This document shows positions 1-8,445 of a stretch of DNA of 64,000 nucleotides, one piece after another (position 1 is the first letter of the stretch; each line of letters opens with the position of its first letter). Origin of the DNA: an uncultured Rhodocyclaceae bacterium (GTDB lineage: Bacteria; Pseudomonadota; Gammaproteobacteria; Burkholderiales; Rhodocyclaceae); assembly GCA_907163075.1 (NCBI GenBank), contig CAJQTY010000001.1:2480001-2544000 (forward strand). Reading direction: 5' to 3'. The notes beneath the pieces were generated by a model. That model was given only the letters and a program-made list of their open reading frames with translations. It was not told the origin of the DNA and ran no database searches. A program made the position numbers and the translations under genes.

Positions 1-1204
1 TGAAGGCCGGGTCGTCGTCCGGGTTGGCCAGCAGGCGCAGATAGGCGGTGATGTCCTTGATCTCGGCCTTGTCGAAAAACGATTGTCCACCGGACAGCAG
101 GTAGGGCACTTTCTGGTCGCGCAGGTGTTGCTCCAGCGCGCGCGCCTGGAAATTGCCGCGGTAGAGCACGGCGTAATCGCGGAACTCGCCGCGATGCTCG
201 AACCGGTGCGCCTGCAGCTTCATGACCACCGACTCGGCTTCCTTCTCGTTGTCCTTGCACACGGTGACGGTGATCGGGTCGCCGTGGCCAAGTTCGGACC
301 ACAGTTTTTTGTCGAAGAGTTTTTCGTTGTGCGCGATCAGCGCGTTGGCGGCCTTGAGGATGCGCACCGTCGAGCGGTAGTTCTGTTCGAGCTTGATCAC
401 CTTGAGATTCGGGTAATCGCGCGGCAGGCCGCGCAGGTTCTCGACGTCGGCGCCGCGCCAGCCGTAGATCGCCTGGTCGTCGTCGCCGACGGCGGTGAAG
501 GCGGCGCGTGGCCCGGCCAGCAGCCTGAGCAGCTTGTACTGGCCGGCGTTGGTGTCCTGGTATTCATCGACGAGCAGGTAGCGCAGGCGGTTCTGCCACT
601 TGTCGAGGATTTCCGGATGCGTTTCGAAGAGTTCGACCGGCAGCGCGATGAGGTCGTCGAAATCGACGGCCTGGTAGGCTTTCAGGGTTGCCGAGTAGCT
701 GGCGTAAGCGCGCGCAGCGAGCGCTTCGGTTTCGTCCTGGGCGTTTTTCAGTGCCAGGTCGGGGTCGACGAGCGCGTTCTTCCAGCCCGAGATCACGCCC
801 TGCAGTCTGCGGATGGTGGCCTTGTCGACGCTGCCGGCGAGCTCGGAGACGATGCCGAAGCAGTCGGTCGAATCGAAGATCGAGAACTTCGGCTTGTAGC
901 CGAGCGCCCTGGCTTCCTCGCGCAGGACGCGCACGCCGAGCGAGTGGAAGGTCGAAATGGTCAGGCCTTTGCTTGGCCGGTCCTTGAGCAGCACGCCGAC
1001 GCGCTCCTGCATCTCCTTCGCCGCCTTGTTGGTGAAGGTGATGGCGGCGATGTTGGACGGGTTGAAACCGCATTCCTCGATCAGGTAGGCGATTTTCTGC
1101 GTGATCACGCGCGTCTTGCCCGAGCCGGCGCCAGCCAGCACCAGCAGAGGACCGTCGAGATAGCGAATCGCTTCGCGTTGCGGGGGATTGAGCAGTGAGG
1201 ACAT
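1..1204 (-). CDS. rep: ATP-dependent DNA helicase Rep (UvrD/Rep family), 3' end outside window
   Basis: Superfamily 1A 3'-5' DNA helicase that helps restart and clear replication forks. The first 401 residues are visible and run off the left edge of the window; full-length Rep is about 670 residues. Seen: the Walker A motif LAGAGSGKT at residues 23-31, the TFTNKAAKEM helicase motif Ia, a FSTFHSLG-like segment, the Walker B/DEYQDTN motif and GDDDQAIYGWRGA (motif III). The ATG at 1204 places the conserved LNPPQREAI segment at the extreme N-terminus, as in Rep proteins. It lies 83 bp downstream of the beta-ketoacyl synthase gene on the same strand and may be read from the same transcript. UvrD is the main alternative; the compact N-terminus and the sequence around motif Ia favour Rep. 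Confidence 0.9.
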   Translation of the reverse strand, partial: MSSLLNPPQREAIRYLDGPLLVLAGAGSGKTRVITQKIAYLIEECGFNPSNIAAITFTNKAAKEMQERVGVLLKDRPSKGLTISTFHSLGVRVLREEARALGYKPKFSIFDSTDCFGIVSELAGSVDKATIRRLQGVISGWKNALVDPDLALKNAQDETEALAARAYASYSATLKAYQAVDFDDLIALPVELFETHPEILDKWQNRLRYLLVDEYQDTNAGQYKLLRLLAGPRAAFTAVGDDDQAIYGWRGADVENLRGLPRDYPNLKVIKLEQNYRSTVRILKAANALIAHNEKLFDKKLWSELGHGDPITVTVCKDNEKEAESVVMKLQAHRFEHRGEFRDYAVLYRGNFQARALEQHLRDQKVPYLLSGGQSFFDKAEIKDITAYLRLLANPDDDPAF

Positions 1205-1287
1205 TCAGGATGAGGGGGATGGAAACAGATCGCCGCCGCCAATACGGCGAGCGGCGTTCAAGGCGGCGGTGGCGGCGCGCTTCGCGG

Positions 1288-2412
1288 TCAGACCTTTTTC
1301 ACCACCACGCTGCCGATCGAGTAACCCGCGCCGAAGGAGCAGATGACGCCGAGGTCGCCAGCCTTCAGCTCCTGGCTGTGGCCGTGGAAGGCGATGATCG
1401 AACCGGCGGAAGCGGTGTTGGCGAACTCGTCGAGGATCACCGGGGCTTCGTCGGCACTGGCTTCGTGGCCGAGCAGGCGGCGGCCGATCAGCTGGTTCAT
1501 GGCGATATTGGCCTGATGCAGCCAGAAGCGGCGCATGTCGGCCGGCTTCAGGCCGAGCGCATTGAGGTGCGCAACGATGTGCGCGGCGGCCATCGGGCAC
1601 ACCTCCTTGAACACCTTGCGCCCTTCCTGGATGAAGAACTGGTCGCGGTCGCCCGGATCGCGATCCTCGCAATACGACAGGAAGCCGGCGTTGGTGCGGA
1701 TGTTGTTGGTGAAACTGGTGACCAGCTTCGTGCCGAGAATTTCCCACTGGTTCGGCGCGGCGGCGGTTTCCGTCTTTTCGACGACGAGCGCCGTCGCCAC
1801 ATCGCCGAAAATGAAGTGACAGTCGCGGTCCTTCCACGCCAGTTGCGCCGAGCACACCTCGGGGTTCACGATCAGCACGGCGCGCGCCGTGCCGCAGCGC
1901 ACGGCGTTGGCCGCCATTTCGAGCGCGAAGGTGGCCGAGGAACAGGCGACATTCATGTCGAAAGCGGCGCCCTGCGCGATGCCCAGCGCGTTCTGCACCT
2001 CGATGGCCATCGCCGGGTAAGGGCGTTGCATGATCGACGCGGCGCAGATCACCAGGTCGATGTCGGCCGGCGACTTGCCGGCAGAGGTCAGCGCGTCGCG
2101 CCCGGCAGCGACCGCCATTTCGGCCTGCAGCGACAGCTCGCTGTTGGCGCGCGGCGCGAATTTCGGCCGCATGCGCCACGGATCGAGGATGCCTTCCTTC
2201 TCCATCACGCTGCGGCGCTTGATGCCGGACGCCTTTTCGATGAACTCGACGCTCGATTCCTCAAGTGCGGCCACTTCCCCGGTGGCGATGCGTGCAGCGT
2301 TTTCGGCGTTGAACCGCCGGACGTAGGCGTTGAACGAAATCACCAGCTCTTCGTTGCTGATGCTGTAGGGCGCTGTAAACAGGCCGGTTCCGCTGATCAC
2401 GACACGATTCAT
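1288..2412 (-). CDS. beta-ketoacyl-ACP synthase III family protein
   Basis: Thiolase-fold condensing enzyme of the FabH/KAS III family, 374 residues from the ATG at 2412 (a GTG lies one codon upstream). The catalytic triad is readable: Cys157 in NVACSSATFALEMA, His299 in FWLHQANIAMN and Asn332 in EFANTASAGS. It is longer than typical FabH (about 317 residues) and has an extended N-terminal part, resembling the KAS III-like proteins that use acyl-CoA from fatty acid degradation in Pseudomonas (PA3286 type). The exact substrate cannot be read from sequence. The gene follows ubiB by 15 bp and is probably cotranscribed with it. Confidence 0.88.
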   Translation of the reverse strand: MNRVVISGTGLFTAPYSISNEELVISFNAYVRRFNAENAARIATGEVAALEESSVEFIEKASGIKRRSVMEKEGILDPWRMRPKFAPRANSELSLQAEMAVAAGRDALTSAGKSPADIDLVICAASIMQRPYPAMAIEVQNALGIAQGAAFDMNVACSSATFALEMAANAVRCGTARAVLIVNPEVCSAQLAWKDRDCHFIFGDVATALVVEKTETAAAPNQWEILGTKLVTSFTNNIRTNAGFLSYCEDRDPGDRDQFFIQEGRKVFKEVCPMAAAHIVAHLNALGLKPADMRRFWLHQANIAMNQLIGRRLLGHEASADEAPVILDEFANTASAGSIIAFHGHSQELKAGDLGVICSFGAGYSIGSVVVKKV

Positions 2413-2427
2413 CACGATGATCCCAGG

Positions 2428-3963
2428 TTATTGGAAGTAGTGGATGGCGAGCGCCGCCGCCAGCAGCACGGCAATCAGTCCGAGCAGGCGGTTCTGCTGA
2501 CGCTGCGCGGCGGCCAGCGCGGCGAGAACCGGCGCCAGGTCGGCTGGCGCTTCGCGCGTCAGCGTCTGATGCACCAGGCGCGGCAATTGCGGCAGGATAC
2601 GCGCCCAGTTCGGCGCCTCCTGCTTCATTCCCCGGTCGAACGCCCGCCAGCCGAGCTGATCCTTCATCCAGCGCTCGAGGAAGGGTTTGGCCGTCGTCCA
2701 CAGGTCGAGGTTGGGGTCGAGCTGGCGCCCCAGCCCCTCGATATTGAGCAGCGTCTTTTGCAGCATCACGAGCTGCGGCTGGATCTCGACGTTGAAGCGG
2801 CGCGAGGTCTGGAACAGGCGCAGCAGCACGCGGCCGAAGGAGATTTCGTGCAGCGGGCGGTCGAAAACCGGCTCGCAGACGGCGCGGATGGCGGCTTCGA
2901 ACTCGTCGACGCGGGTGTCGGCCGGCGCCCACCCAGCCTCGATATGCGCCAGCGCCACGCGCTTGTAGTCGCGCTGGAAGAAGGCGAGGAAGTTCTGCGC
3001 CAGATAGTTCTTGTCGACGTCGGTCAGCGTGCCGACGATGCCGAAATCGAGGGCGACGTACTTGCCGTGGTGCACCTCGTCGGTGGCGACGAAGATATTG
3101 CCCGGGTGCATGTCGGCGTGGAAGAAGCCGTCGCGGAACACCTGCGTGAAGAAGATTTCAACGCCGGCCCGCGACAGCGCCGGAAAGTCGATGCCGGCCG
3201 CGGTCAGCGCCTCGTTCTGGCTGATCGGAATGCCGCGCATGCGCTCCATGACCATCACCGTCGTCGTGCAGTGATCCCAATACACTTCGGGCACCAGCAG
3301 CAGCTTCGAATCAATGAAATTGCGGCGCAGTTGCGAGCAGTTGGCGGCCTCGCGCATCAGGTCGAGTTCGTCGTAGAGGTACTTGGCGAACTCGGCGACG
3401 ACTTCGCGCGGCTTCAGTCGCTTGCCGTCGGACCAGATTCTTTCGAGCAGCCCGGCCAGCGTATCGAGCAGAGCCAGATCGTGGGCGATGACCTCGTGCA
3501 TATTCGGGCGCAGAATCTTGACTGCCACCTCGTGGCCGCCGTCCTCCGGGCGCAGCCGGGCAAAATGCACCTGCGCCACCGAGGCGCTGGCGACCGCCGT
3601 CGAGTCGAATTCGGCAAATACCGCGCTGGCTGGCCGGCCGTAGGCTTCCTCGATCTGCGCCAGCGCCAGTTCGGGCGAAAACGGCGGCACGCGGTCCTGC
3701 AGCCTGGCCAATTCGTCGGCGATGTCCAGCGGCAGCAGGTCGCGGCGCGTCGACAGCACCTGCCCGAACTTGACGAAAATCGGCCCCAGCGCCTCCAGCG
3801 CCAGCCGCAGGCGAACGGCGCGCGGCGAATCGCAGCGGCGCCAGAAATGAAACAGGCGCGAGAGGGCCGCCAGCCGGCCGCTGGGCTCGTGTTCGAAGAT
3901 CATTTCATCGATGCCGAAACGGCTGGCAACGCTAAGGATTTTGGCAAGGCGGAAAAGACGCAT
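2428..3963 (-). CDS. ubiB: UbiB, ubiquinone biosynthesis accessory kinase-like protein
   Basis: Atypical kinase/ATPase of the ABC1/ADCK/UbiB family required for coenzyme Q biosynthesis at the inner membrane; 511 residues, close to the usual 540. Seen: the family-defining KxGQ motif ([16 protein letters not shown]65-Q68), an Ala-rich nucleotide-binding loop (ASASVAQVH), a [10 protein letters not shown] catalytic-loop-like segment, ALDFGIVG in place of the DFG motif, and one or two hydrophobic helices at the C-terminus ([18 protein letters not shown]). It is the first gene of a minus-strand pair with the KAS III-like gene. The ATG at 3963 gives the expected start ([10 protein letters not shown]). 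Confidence 0.93.
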   Translation of the reverse strand: MRLFRLAKILSVASRFGIDEMIFEHEPSGRLAALSRLFHFWRRCDSPRAVRLRLALEALGPIFVKFGQVLSTRRDLLPLDIADELARLQDRVPPFSPELALAQIEEAYGRPASAVFAEFDSTAVASASVAQVHFARLRPEDGGHEVAVKILRPNMHEVIAHDLALLDTLAGLLERIWSDGKRLKPREVVAEFAKYLYDELDLMREAANCSQLRRNFIDSKLLLVPEVYWDHCTTTVMVMERMRGIPISQNEALTAAGIDFPALSRAGVEIFFTQVFRDGFFHADMHPGNIFVATDEVHHGKYVALDFGIVGTLTDVDKNYLAQNFLAFFQRDYKRVALAHIEAGWAPADTRVDEFEAAIRAVCEPVFDRPLHEISFGRVLLRLFQTSRRFNVEIQPQLVMLQKTLLNIEGLGRQLDPNLDLWTTAKPFLERWMKDQLGWRAFDRGMKQEAPNWARILPQLPRLVHQTLTREAPADLAPVLAALAAAQRQQNRLLGLIAVLLAAALAIHYFQ

Positions 3964-4157
3964 CAGGCGGCAGACAACAGGACAATAGCGAGAGTTTATC
4001 CCGAATCATCGATTCTGCCGCGCGCTAATCCATTCCATAGCTCTCGCCGCGGCTGGCGGACGGCCCGGCGTCTACGCGCCATTTCCGGTTGTCTGCCGCG
4101 AAAGCCACTTTCCGTGCGGCTCGCCAAGCCACCGGCCGGAGCGCACCGGGAGCACGG

Positions 4158-4580
4158 CTACTTGATGCAGATCACCGGCAGATGCGTCAGGTGCAGCACC
4201 TTGCGTGTCACCGAACCGAGTGCCAGCCCGGAAATCGCTCCCAGTCCGCGCGTCCCGATCACGATGCTGTCGCACTCCAGCTTGTCGGCCAGCGCCACCA
4301 ACTCTTCAGCCACATTGCCGATGCGCGTATGCACGTGACAGGGCACGCCAGCCGCCTTGAGCGTTTCCTGCGCGGATTTCATCGTCTGATGGGAAAGCGA
4401 GGTCAGGTGGGCGTGAATTGCCTCGGGCTCCATGCCGCGCGTCTGCCAGACAACAGGCGTCGGCTCCACGTTGACCAGATGAATTTCGGCCGGCCCATGT
4501 TCCGCGACGAAATGAGCAGCGAACTGAACGGCCTGGTCCGAGTGCTTTGAACCATCCACGGCGATCAATAGCTTGCGCAT
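4158..4580 (-). CDS. universal stress protein, UspA family
   Basis: Single-domain Usp protein of 140 residues with an ATP-binding alpha/beta fold. The N-terminal MRKLLIAVDGSKHSDQA strand-loop and the C-terminal IVIGTRGLGAISGLALGSVT (G-2x-G-9x-G-S/T type) nucleotide-binding motif are clear, followed by a VLHLTHLPVICIK terminal strand. The ATG at 4580 is chosen over an upstream in-frame ATG because GGAGGAGG lies just before it (GGAGGAGGAAATC-ATG) and the protein then starts at the conserved MRKLLIAVDGS. It stands alone, 194 bp upstream of ubiB on the same strand. Such proteins respond to starvation and respiratory stress; no specific role can be deduced. Confidence 0.92.
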   Translation of the reverse strand: MRKLLIAVDGSKHSDQAVQFAAHFVAEHGPAEIHLVNVEPTPVVWQTRGMEPEAIHAHLTSLSHQTMKSAQETLKAAGVPCHVHTRIGNVAEELVALADKLECDSIVIGTRGLGAISGLALGSVTRKVLHLTHLPVICIK

Positions 4581-4707
4581 GATTTCCTCCTCCGCGTCCA
4601 ACGGCATCCGGGCGTTGCGGTCTCAATCGCATGCAACGGCCTATGCCCACTTTGAGTATAGACGAGCGCCGGGGGCTTACACGGATTCCGGGCCTGGCCC
4701 CCAGGGC

Positions 4708-4786
4708 TGGTCATTTCGGCGTATGCCGAAATCCAGGTTTGCGGAGCACGAATTGGATCCCGGCCTGCGCCGGGACGACAAGCCTG
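4708..4786. repeat. intergenic REP-like palindromes
   Basis: Two adjacent imperfect palindromes: GTCATTTCGGCGTATGCCG followed by AAATCC (about 4711-4736), and GGATCCCGGCCTGCGCCGGG followed by ACGAC (about 4755-4779). The second has the same core as palindromes near 33970 (rc GTCGTCCCGGC...GGCCGG). These look like the dispersed REP/BIME-type elements common between betaproteobacterial genes. The rest of 4581-4906 holds no convincing gene, apart from a short ORF start at 4794 that is interrupted by the IS element. Confidence 0.6.
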
Positions 4787-4896
4787 GGGTGAAATGAAGC
4801 TTGCGGTACTTCTTTTGGCTATTTGCATTCTGAGGTTGGAATCAGCCGCTTGTATGCAAATTTCTAGAAACTGCAATTGGTTGGAGTTGCGCTCCT

Positions 4897-4906
4897 GGTG
4901 TCAATG
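4897..4906. repeat. target-site duplication, left copy
   Basis: GGTGTCAATG directly before the left inverted repeat of the IS4-family element; the identical right copy is at 6299-6308. Confidence 0.85.
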
Positions 4907-5026
4907 CAATCCTCGTAACTTAGCTTTTTAGCATATTTTATAATCGTCTCCGCAGATGAACCTTTACGGGGTAGAATGAGCGCTGTAACAACTTGATATT
5001 AATAGGTTAAATATGACGGCCTAAAT

Positions 5027-6274
5027 ATGTCAAAGTACTACTCGGGCTCGCTGCCTATATTCAAAGCGCCTCGTTTCTCGAAGCCTCTCGCCGCGACCCA
5101 CGGTATTTCACTCGCCAGCGTGATCTGACCTTTCCATACTTGATCGCCTTTCTGCTCTCCGGAGTCCGTGGTGCGGTGCAGACGGAACTCGATGCGTTCT
5201 TTGCCTTGCTGGCACGCCGAACCCGCTTGTGTCGGGAGGTCACGGCCAGCGCCTTCTCGAAGGCTCGAAGCCATCTGCGGGCGAATCTCTTCGACCCCCT
5301 CAATGACGAATTGCTGCGCTTGGTTGATGAGCATCTTCCCGAACCGCCGCGCTGGCAGGGGTTGCGAGTTCTGGCCGCCGATGCGGTCGAAGGTTCGCCT
5401 GACTTTGCTCGCCTCGGAGGGAAAGCGCCGTGTTCGTGAAGCGACGTTGTTCGGCCTGTTTCGTCCCGGCATTGAGTTGTTCGACTCGCTGATTCTGCAC
5501 AGCCCACGGGTCGGCGAGCGACAAATGCTGTTCGAGCGCCTGGACCGGCTTGGCGCCGACGACATGCTGGTCCTTGATCGCGGTTACCCGGGCGCCTGGC
5601 TGGTGGCCGCCTTGCTCCATCGCGGCGTCCCGTTCTGCATGCGCTGCGACTCGTCGTCCACCTTTGCCGCCATCACCCAATTCATGCGATCGGGCCAGGA
5701 CGACGCCATGGTGAACTTGCCACCGCCCAATCGCCGGGATGCTGCCGATTACGAGTGCCCGCGCCAGATAGCGGCCGTGCGCCTGATCCGCCAGGTGACG
5801 CCGGAGGGGAAAGTGCGCGTCCTCATGACCTCGTTGCTCGACTCGGCGCGCTATCCGGCGACAGAATTCGCCGATCTCTATCATCGCCGCTGGCGTATCG
5901 AGGAAGCATTCAAGCGCATCAAACATCGTCTGAACCTTGAGCATACGTCCGGCCTGACCTGGCTGGCCGCTTGCCAGGACACCGGCGCCAAGATGGTCTG
6001 TGACAATCTCAACGCGCTGGCCGCCTATCTGGCCACTGAGCACCTCCTCGCCCCGGATTCGCCGTGGCGGGTCAATCGCGCGATCGCTTTCAGTCACCTG
6101 CGCCGTCTCCTGCCGAGCGTTCTCGCCGGCGTCATCTCGATGAACGCACGCATCGCCGCACAACTTTTCTCCGAAATCACCAAAAATCTTCAAAAATTCA
6201 GGTCCGATCGCCGCCGACCTCGACCCGCTCGGCCCAAACCCCATAAATCTCACGCCTACAAACCATCTGTATGA
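5027..6274 (+). pseudogene. IS4-family transposase, frameshifted
   Basis: DDE transposase of the IS4 family split between two frames. Frame 1 encodes the N-terminal part up to about 5395 (DPRYFTRQRDLTFPYLIAFL, then LRVLAADAVEGS) and stops at 5437-5439. Frame 2 continues from about 5395 to the stop at 6274 with VREATLFGLFRPGIELFDS, LVLDRGYPGAWL (second Asp region) and LYHRRWRIEEAFKRIKHRLN (YREK-like region with the catalytic Glu). The N-terminus also lacks an in-frame ATG: ATGTCAAA at 5027 would join the transposase frame only if one A were added to the A-run. So there are probably two lesions, or two sequencing errors. The element is likely non-autonomous as read. Confidence 0.85.
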
Positions 6275-6280
6275 CGAAGT

Positions 6281-6298
6281 GCTAAGTCACGAGGATTG
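6281..6298. repeat. IS4-family right terminal inverted repeat
   Basis: GCTAAGTCACGAGGATTG, pairing with 4907-4924 with one mismatch. The direct-repeat copy GGTGTCAATG follows at 6299-6308. Confidence 0.88.
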
Positions 6299-6305
6299 GG
6301 TGTCA

Positions 6306-6428
6306 ATGGCCGCTTCAGTCATGGACCACAGCCTGTGGCTGTACTATGGCGGCGGGCAGATGACGGCCATGAGCGGAAGTAGCCAAATCTTCCCTGAAAC
6401 AGTCATTGAATCAACTATTTTGACGTAA
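6306..6428 (+). other. possible C-terminal remnant of a small gene split by the IS4 element
   Basis: Directly after the right target duplication an open frame of 40 codons runs to TAA at 6426-6428 (ATG at 6306; contains DHSLWLYYGGGQMTAMSG). In the uninterrupted site this frame would be preceded by hydrophobic codons (LVGVALLVSMAASV, 4877-4906), which resembles a signal peptide. In a different frame, the left flank from ATG 4794 encodes MKLAVLLLAICILRLESAAC, also hydrophobic. Either could be the original short secreted-protein gene. No family is recognised and the reading is tentative. Confidence 0.3.
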
Positions 6429-6450
6429 TCTGAGCCTGGCCGCCTTTTTG

Positions 6451-7011
6451 CTAATTCGATTCACATGAATTCAATAAATTTGAAATGCCAATCCTAAATG
6501 ACATAAATGTTTGGTCTGAATCTTTAGAATAAAATCGAAGAAAATCGTCATAGTCCTGCGCACCGCATTCGAAAGAGGATGCAAAATCCTTACTGTAGCT
6601 ACCGCACGCAGCGATCTGCATCACGTTACCGCCCTTTGATACTTCTTGCTCAGAAGCATCAAGCCAGAACTTGGTATTAGGTATTTCGCCAAAAAGCGTC
6701 CTAACGAATCGGAACAGAACAATTTCACTCGGGCGAACTCCTTTGGGCGGACCGTCCATCAGCCTCCGTTCTGCAACAGCAAAAATTCCAGAAATATAGC
6801 CGAGAAAGGTCATAAGCGTTCTGTTTTCCAAACTCCATTGAGGAATCCTAGCTTTTAGATATTCTGCTTTATCCGTATAGATTACAATAATTATTACACC
6901 AGTCATGTCAATTATTTGGTCGGCTTGGGCTGCTGCCTTTGTCAGAGGGCGCAAATCGATTTCGTTACGCACGTCCACTACTTTTTCAAACAACTTCAGT
7001 AGCAACCCCAT
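6451..7011 (-). CDS. hypothetical protein (accessory island)
   Basis: 186-residue protein of unknown family. GGGAG lies just upstream of the ATG at 7011 (GGGAGATGTT-ATG), supporting the start. It has one hydrophobic beta-like segment (TGVIIIVIYTD, about residues 37-47) and otherwise looks soluble and mixed alpha/beta; three Cys residues lie near the C-terminus. The DNA is distinctly more AT-rich than the surrounding chromosome, as in the next four genes, which suggests acquisition by transfer. It is 123 bp downstream of the next minus-strand gene, so cotranscription is possible but not shown. Confidence 0.65.
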   Translation of the reverse strand: MGLLLKLFEKVVDVRNEIDLRPLTKAAAQADQIIDMTGVIIIVIYTDKAEYLKARIPQWSLENRTLMTFLGYISGIFAVAERRLMDGPPKGVRPSEIVLFRFVRTLFGEIPNTKFWLDASEQEVSKGGNVMQIAACGSYSKDFASSFECGAQDYDDFLRFYSKDSDQTFMSFRIGISNLLNSCESN

Positions 7012-7134
7012 AACATCTCCCTAAGAATATTTGAAAACAGCAGAATATACCAACTTGAAATTTGGCATAGACTGTGATGTCGCATGCCCTTAAGCAAATT
7101 AGCGCCTGTCTGTCTCGTCCAGGCACTGGATAGA

Positions 7135-7392
7135 CTAAGTGTCGTCCGGCTTGCTGCTCGAAAGAACGTATCCATCGACGGTACCAAGAAGCGCTGCAAG
7201 CGCTTCAAGATTGAAATTAACAACTACAGCCAGGATGGTTAGCGTGGGTATTAATAGAACAACACCGAGGGCCTTCAACGAGCTGGGCTCGAACCCTTGA
7301 TTCTTTGCTTTTAGCCGTGCGAATACAATACACAGTCCAATGATCATTACCAAAGCAGAGCCCGAGACCGCGATTAACTTCAGACAATCCAA
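7135..7392 (-). CDS. small membrane protein, hypothetical
   Basis: 85-residue protein with two predicted transmembrane helices (about residues 6-25, AVSGSALVMIIGLCIVFARL, and about 41-60, ALGVVLLIPTLTILAVVVNF) and a C-terminal tail containing LEALAALLGTVDGYVLS. The start is TTG at 7392, six bases after GGAGG. An ATG at 7405 begins a different, shorter frame that I regard as spurious. No family is recognised. It lies in the AT-rich island. Confidence 0.6.
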   Translation of the reverse strand: MDCLKLIAVSGSALVMIIGLCIVFARLKAKNQGFEPSSLKALGVVLLIPTLTILAVVVNFNLEALAALLGTVDGYVLSSSKPDDT

Positions 7393-7587
7393 AGTGAGCC
7401 TCCATAAAATATGAATTTATTGATATAGATGTTACGCCAAATACTCTGAAACTTTCAAGAATAAATAGGATTTAATTCAATCAATCAGGTCTAAATGGTC
7501 AGGCTCGATTGATCCAAACGTTCGATGGCTGCGGATAAAAGCGTTATCGATGGAGTCTATCCGTAACGGTTCCCAAAATCCAGGCAT
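7393..7587. other. AT-rich intergenic stretch
   Basis: No gene is visible. The stretch is strongly AT-rich and could hold the promoter of the small membrane protein gene at 7135-7392. Confidence 0.4.
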
Positions 7588-7947
7588 CTATGATCCTGAC
7601 AGCCTTAGTAAATAAGATACCCCCCATAGTAATTCCAACGCTGCTATTGGCGGCAGAAGACCGGAAGTTATGAATGCGTTCACAAGAAAAATCTTGTTAA
7701 GCCACAACGAAAGTGCACCGCCAACCAACCAGCAGAAAATAGCAATCCAGAACCCTAGTTTCGTAACTGACAAGGCCAGAACGATAAAGCCGCAGATGCC
7801 ACAGGTTAGGAATAGAAGGACATAGATGATACGAAATTTATCAACAATATATGGCGTATCCCGACCGCTGCGGTCTCTCCAGGCTTTTTCTGCAAGAATC
7901 TCAAACGAAAGCATGCAGACTAAAGATATCAATACATAGCTTTCCAA
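7588..7947 (-). CDS. polytopic membrane protein, hypothetical
   Basis: 119-residue hydrophobic protein with three to four predicted transmembrane helices (about residues 4-20, 42-65, 66-85 and 95-115). I prefer the TTG at 7947 because GAGGTGA lies five bases upstream; a GTG three codons earlier (7956) is in the same frame and would give 122 residues. The protein contains an AEKAWRDRSGRDTPY loop after the first helix. Function and family are unknown. AT-rich, in the accessory island. Confidence 0.6.
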   Translation of the reverse strand: MESYVLISLVCMLSFEILAEKAWRDRSGRDTPYIVDKFRIIYVLLFLTCGICGFIVLALSVTKLGFWIAIFCWLVGGALSLWLNKIFLVNAFITSGLLPPIAALELLWGVSYLLRLSGS

Positions 7948-8088
7948 CGCCGTCACCTCATAGAGCTAGTTATCATCTGATGGTTGTTTAGATTTACACT
8001 AGACGGAAACATATTCAGAATTAATACGGTAAAATTCAATTAATCCGAATTGTCGATGGTAATACAAACCAAACTAAAGTTCCACTGC

Positions 8089-8445
8089 CTAACCGAGTTG
8101 AAATTTATTACTTATCTTCAATGTAATGGCTGGAAAGACCATCGATTCAATCAGCGCTTCCAACTCTTCCATTAAATTCGCTGGTGGCTTCACTTCGAGA
8201 ATTTCTGGAAAATATTTGGTGATGTATAACAAAAACGCCAAGTATCGTAGTTCGGCACGGGTCGTTTCCTTCGCAATTGCCTTTATTACCTTCCCGAACG
8301 CACTCAGCGTCTGTGGGTCGTAATTGTGGTCGGAGAAGGTCATGTCGACTTGCATATTTCCAGAGGACGTGAAGCCGCAATTCGAACATTCGCAGAAAGC
8401 GCCAAATTTCAAATCGCCACAACTCAAACAGAGCGCCGTAGTCAT
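8089..8445 (-). CDS. zinc-ribbon-like hypothetical protein
   Basis: 118 residues. The N-terminus carries a probable zinc ribbon with five cysteines: CLSCGDLKFGAFCECSNCGF (C6-x2-C9 ... C18-x-C20-x2-C23). The rest is helical, including a TRAELRYLAFLLYITKYFPEI segment, and is not recognised. The start at ATG 8445 is supported by GGAG upstream and by a 4-bp ATGA overlap with the stop of the preceding gene (8442-8444), which indicates translational coupling. The upstream extension of this frame overlaps that gene in another frame and is not credible. The partner gene encodes an alpha-CTD-like protein, so the pair may act on transcription; that is inference. Confidence 0.7.
   Translation of the reverse strand: MTTALCLSCGDLKFGAFCECSNCGFTSSGNMQVDMTFSDHNYDPQTLSAFGKVIKAIAKETTRAELRYLAFLLYITKYFPEILEVKPPANLMEELEALIESMVFPAITLKISNKFQLG

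Larger units (their letters stand above)
4907..6298 (+). mobile_element. IS4-family insertion sequence, 1392 bp, complete ends
   Basis: The element is bounded by 18-bp terminal inverted repeats with 17/18 match: left 4907-4924 CAATCCTCGTAACTTAGC, and right 6281-6298, whose reverse complement is CAATCCTCGTGACTTAGC. It is flanked by a perfect 10-bp direct repeat GGTGTCAATG (4897-4906 and 6299-6308), the target-site duplication. Length, inverted-repeat size, duplication size and the DDE transposase all fit the IS4 family. An intact duplication points to a fairly recent insertion, although the transposase frame is broken. I cannot name the ISfinder entry. Confidence 0.9.

Noticed and set aside
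83-1198. 371-codon plus-strand open frame
   Set aside because: Antisense to the rep gene, which has all helicase motifs.
1195-4338. 1047-codon plus-strand open frame
   Set aside because: Lies antisense to the KAS III-like, UbiB and Usp genes, which have clear motifs; the translation has no recognisable domain and reflects high GC.
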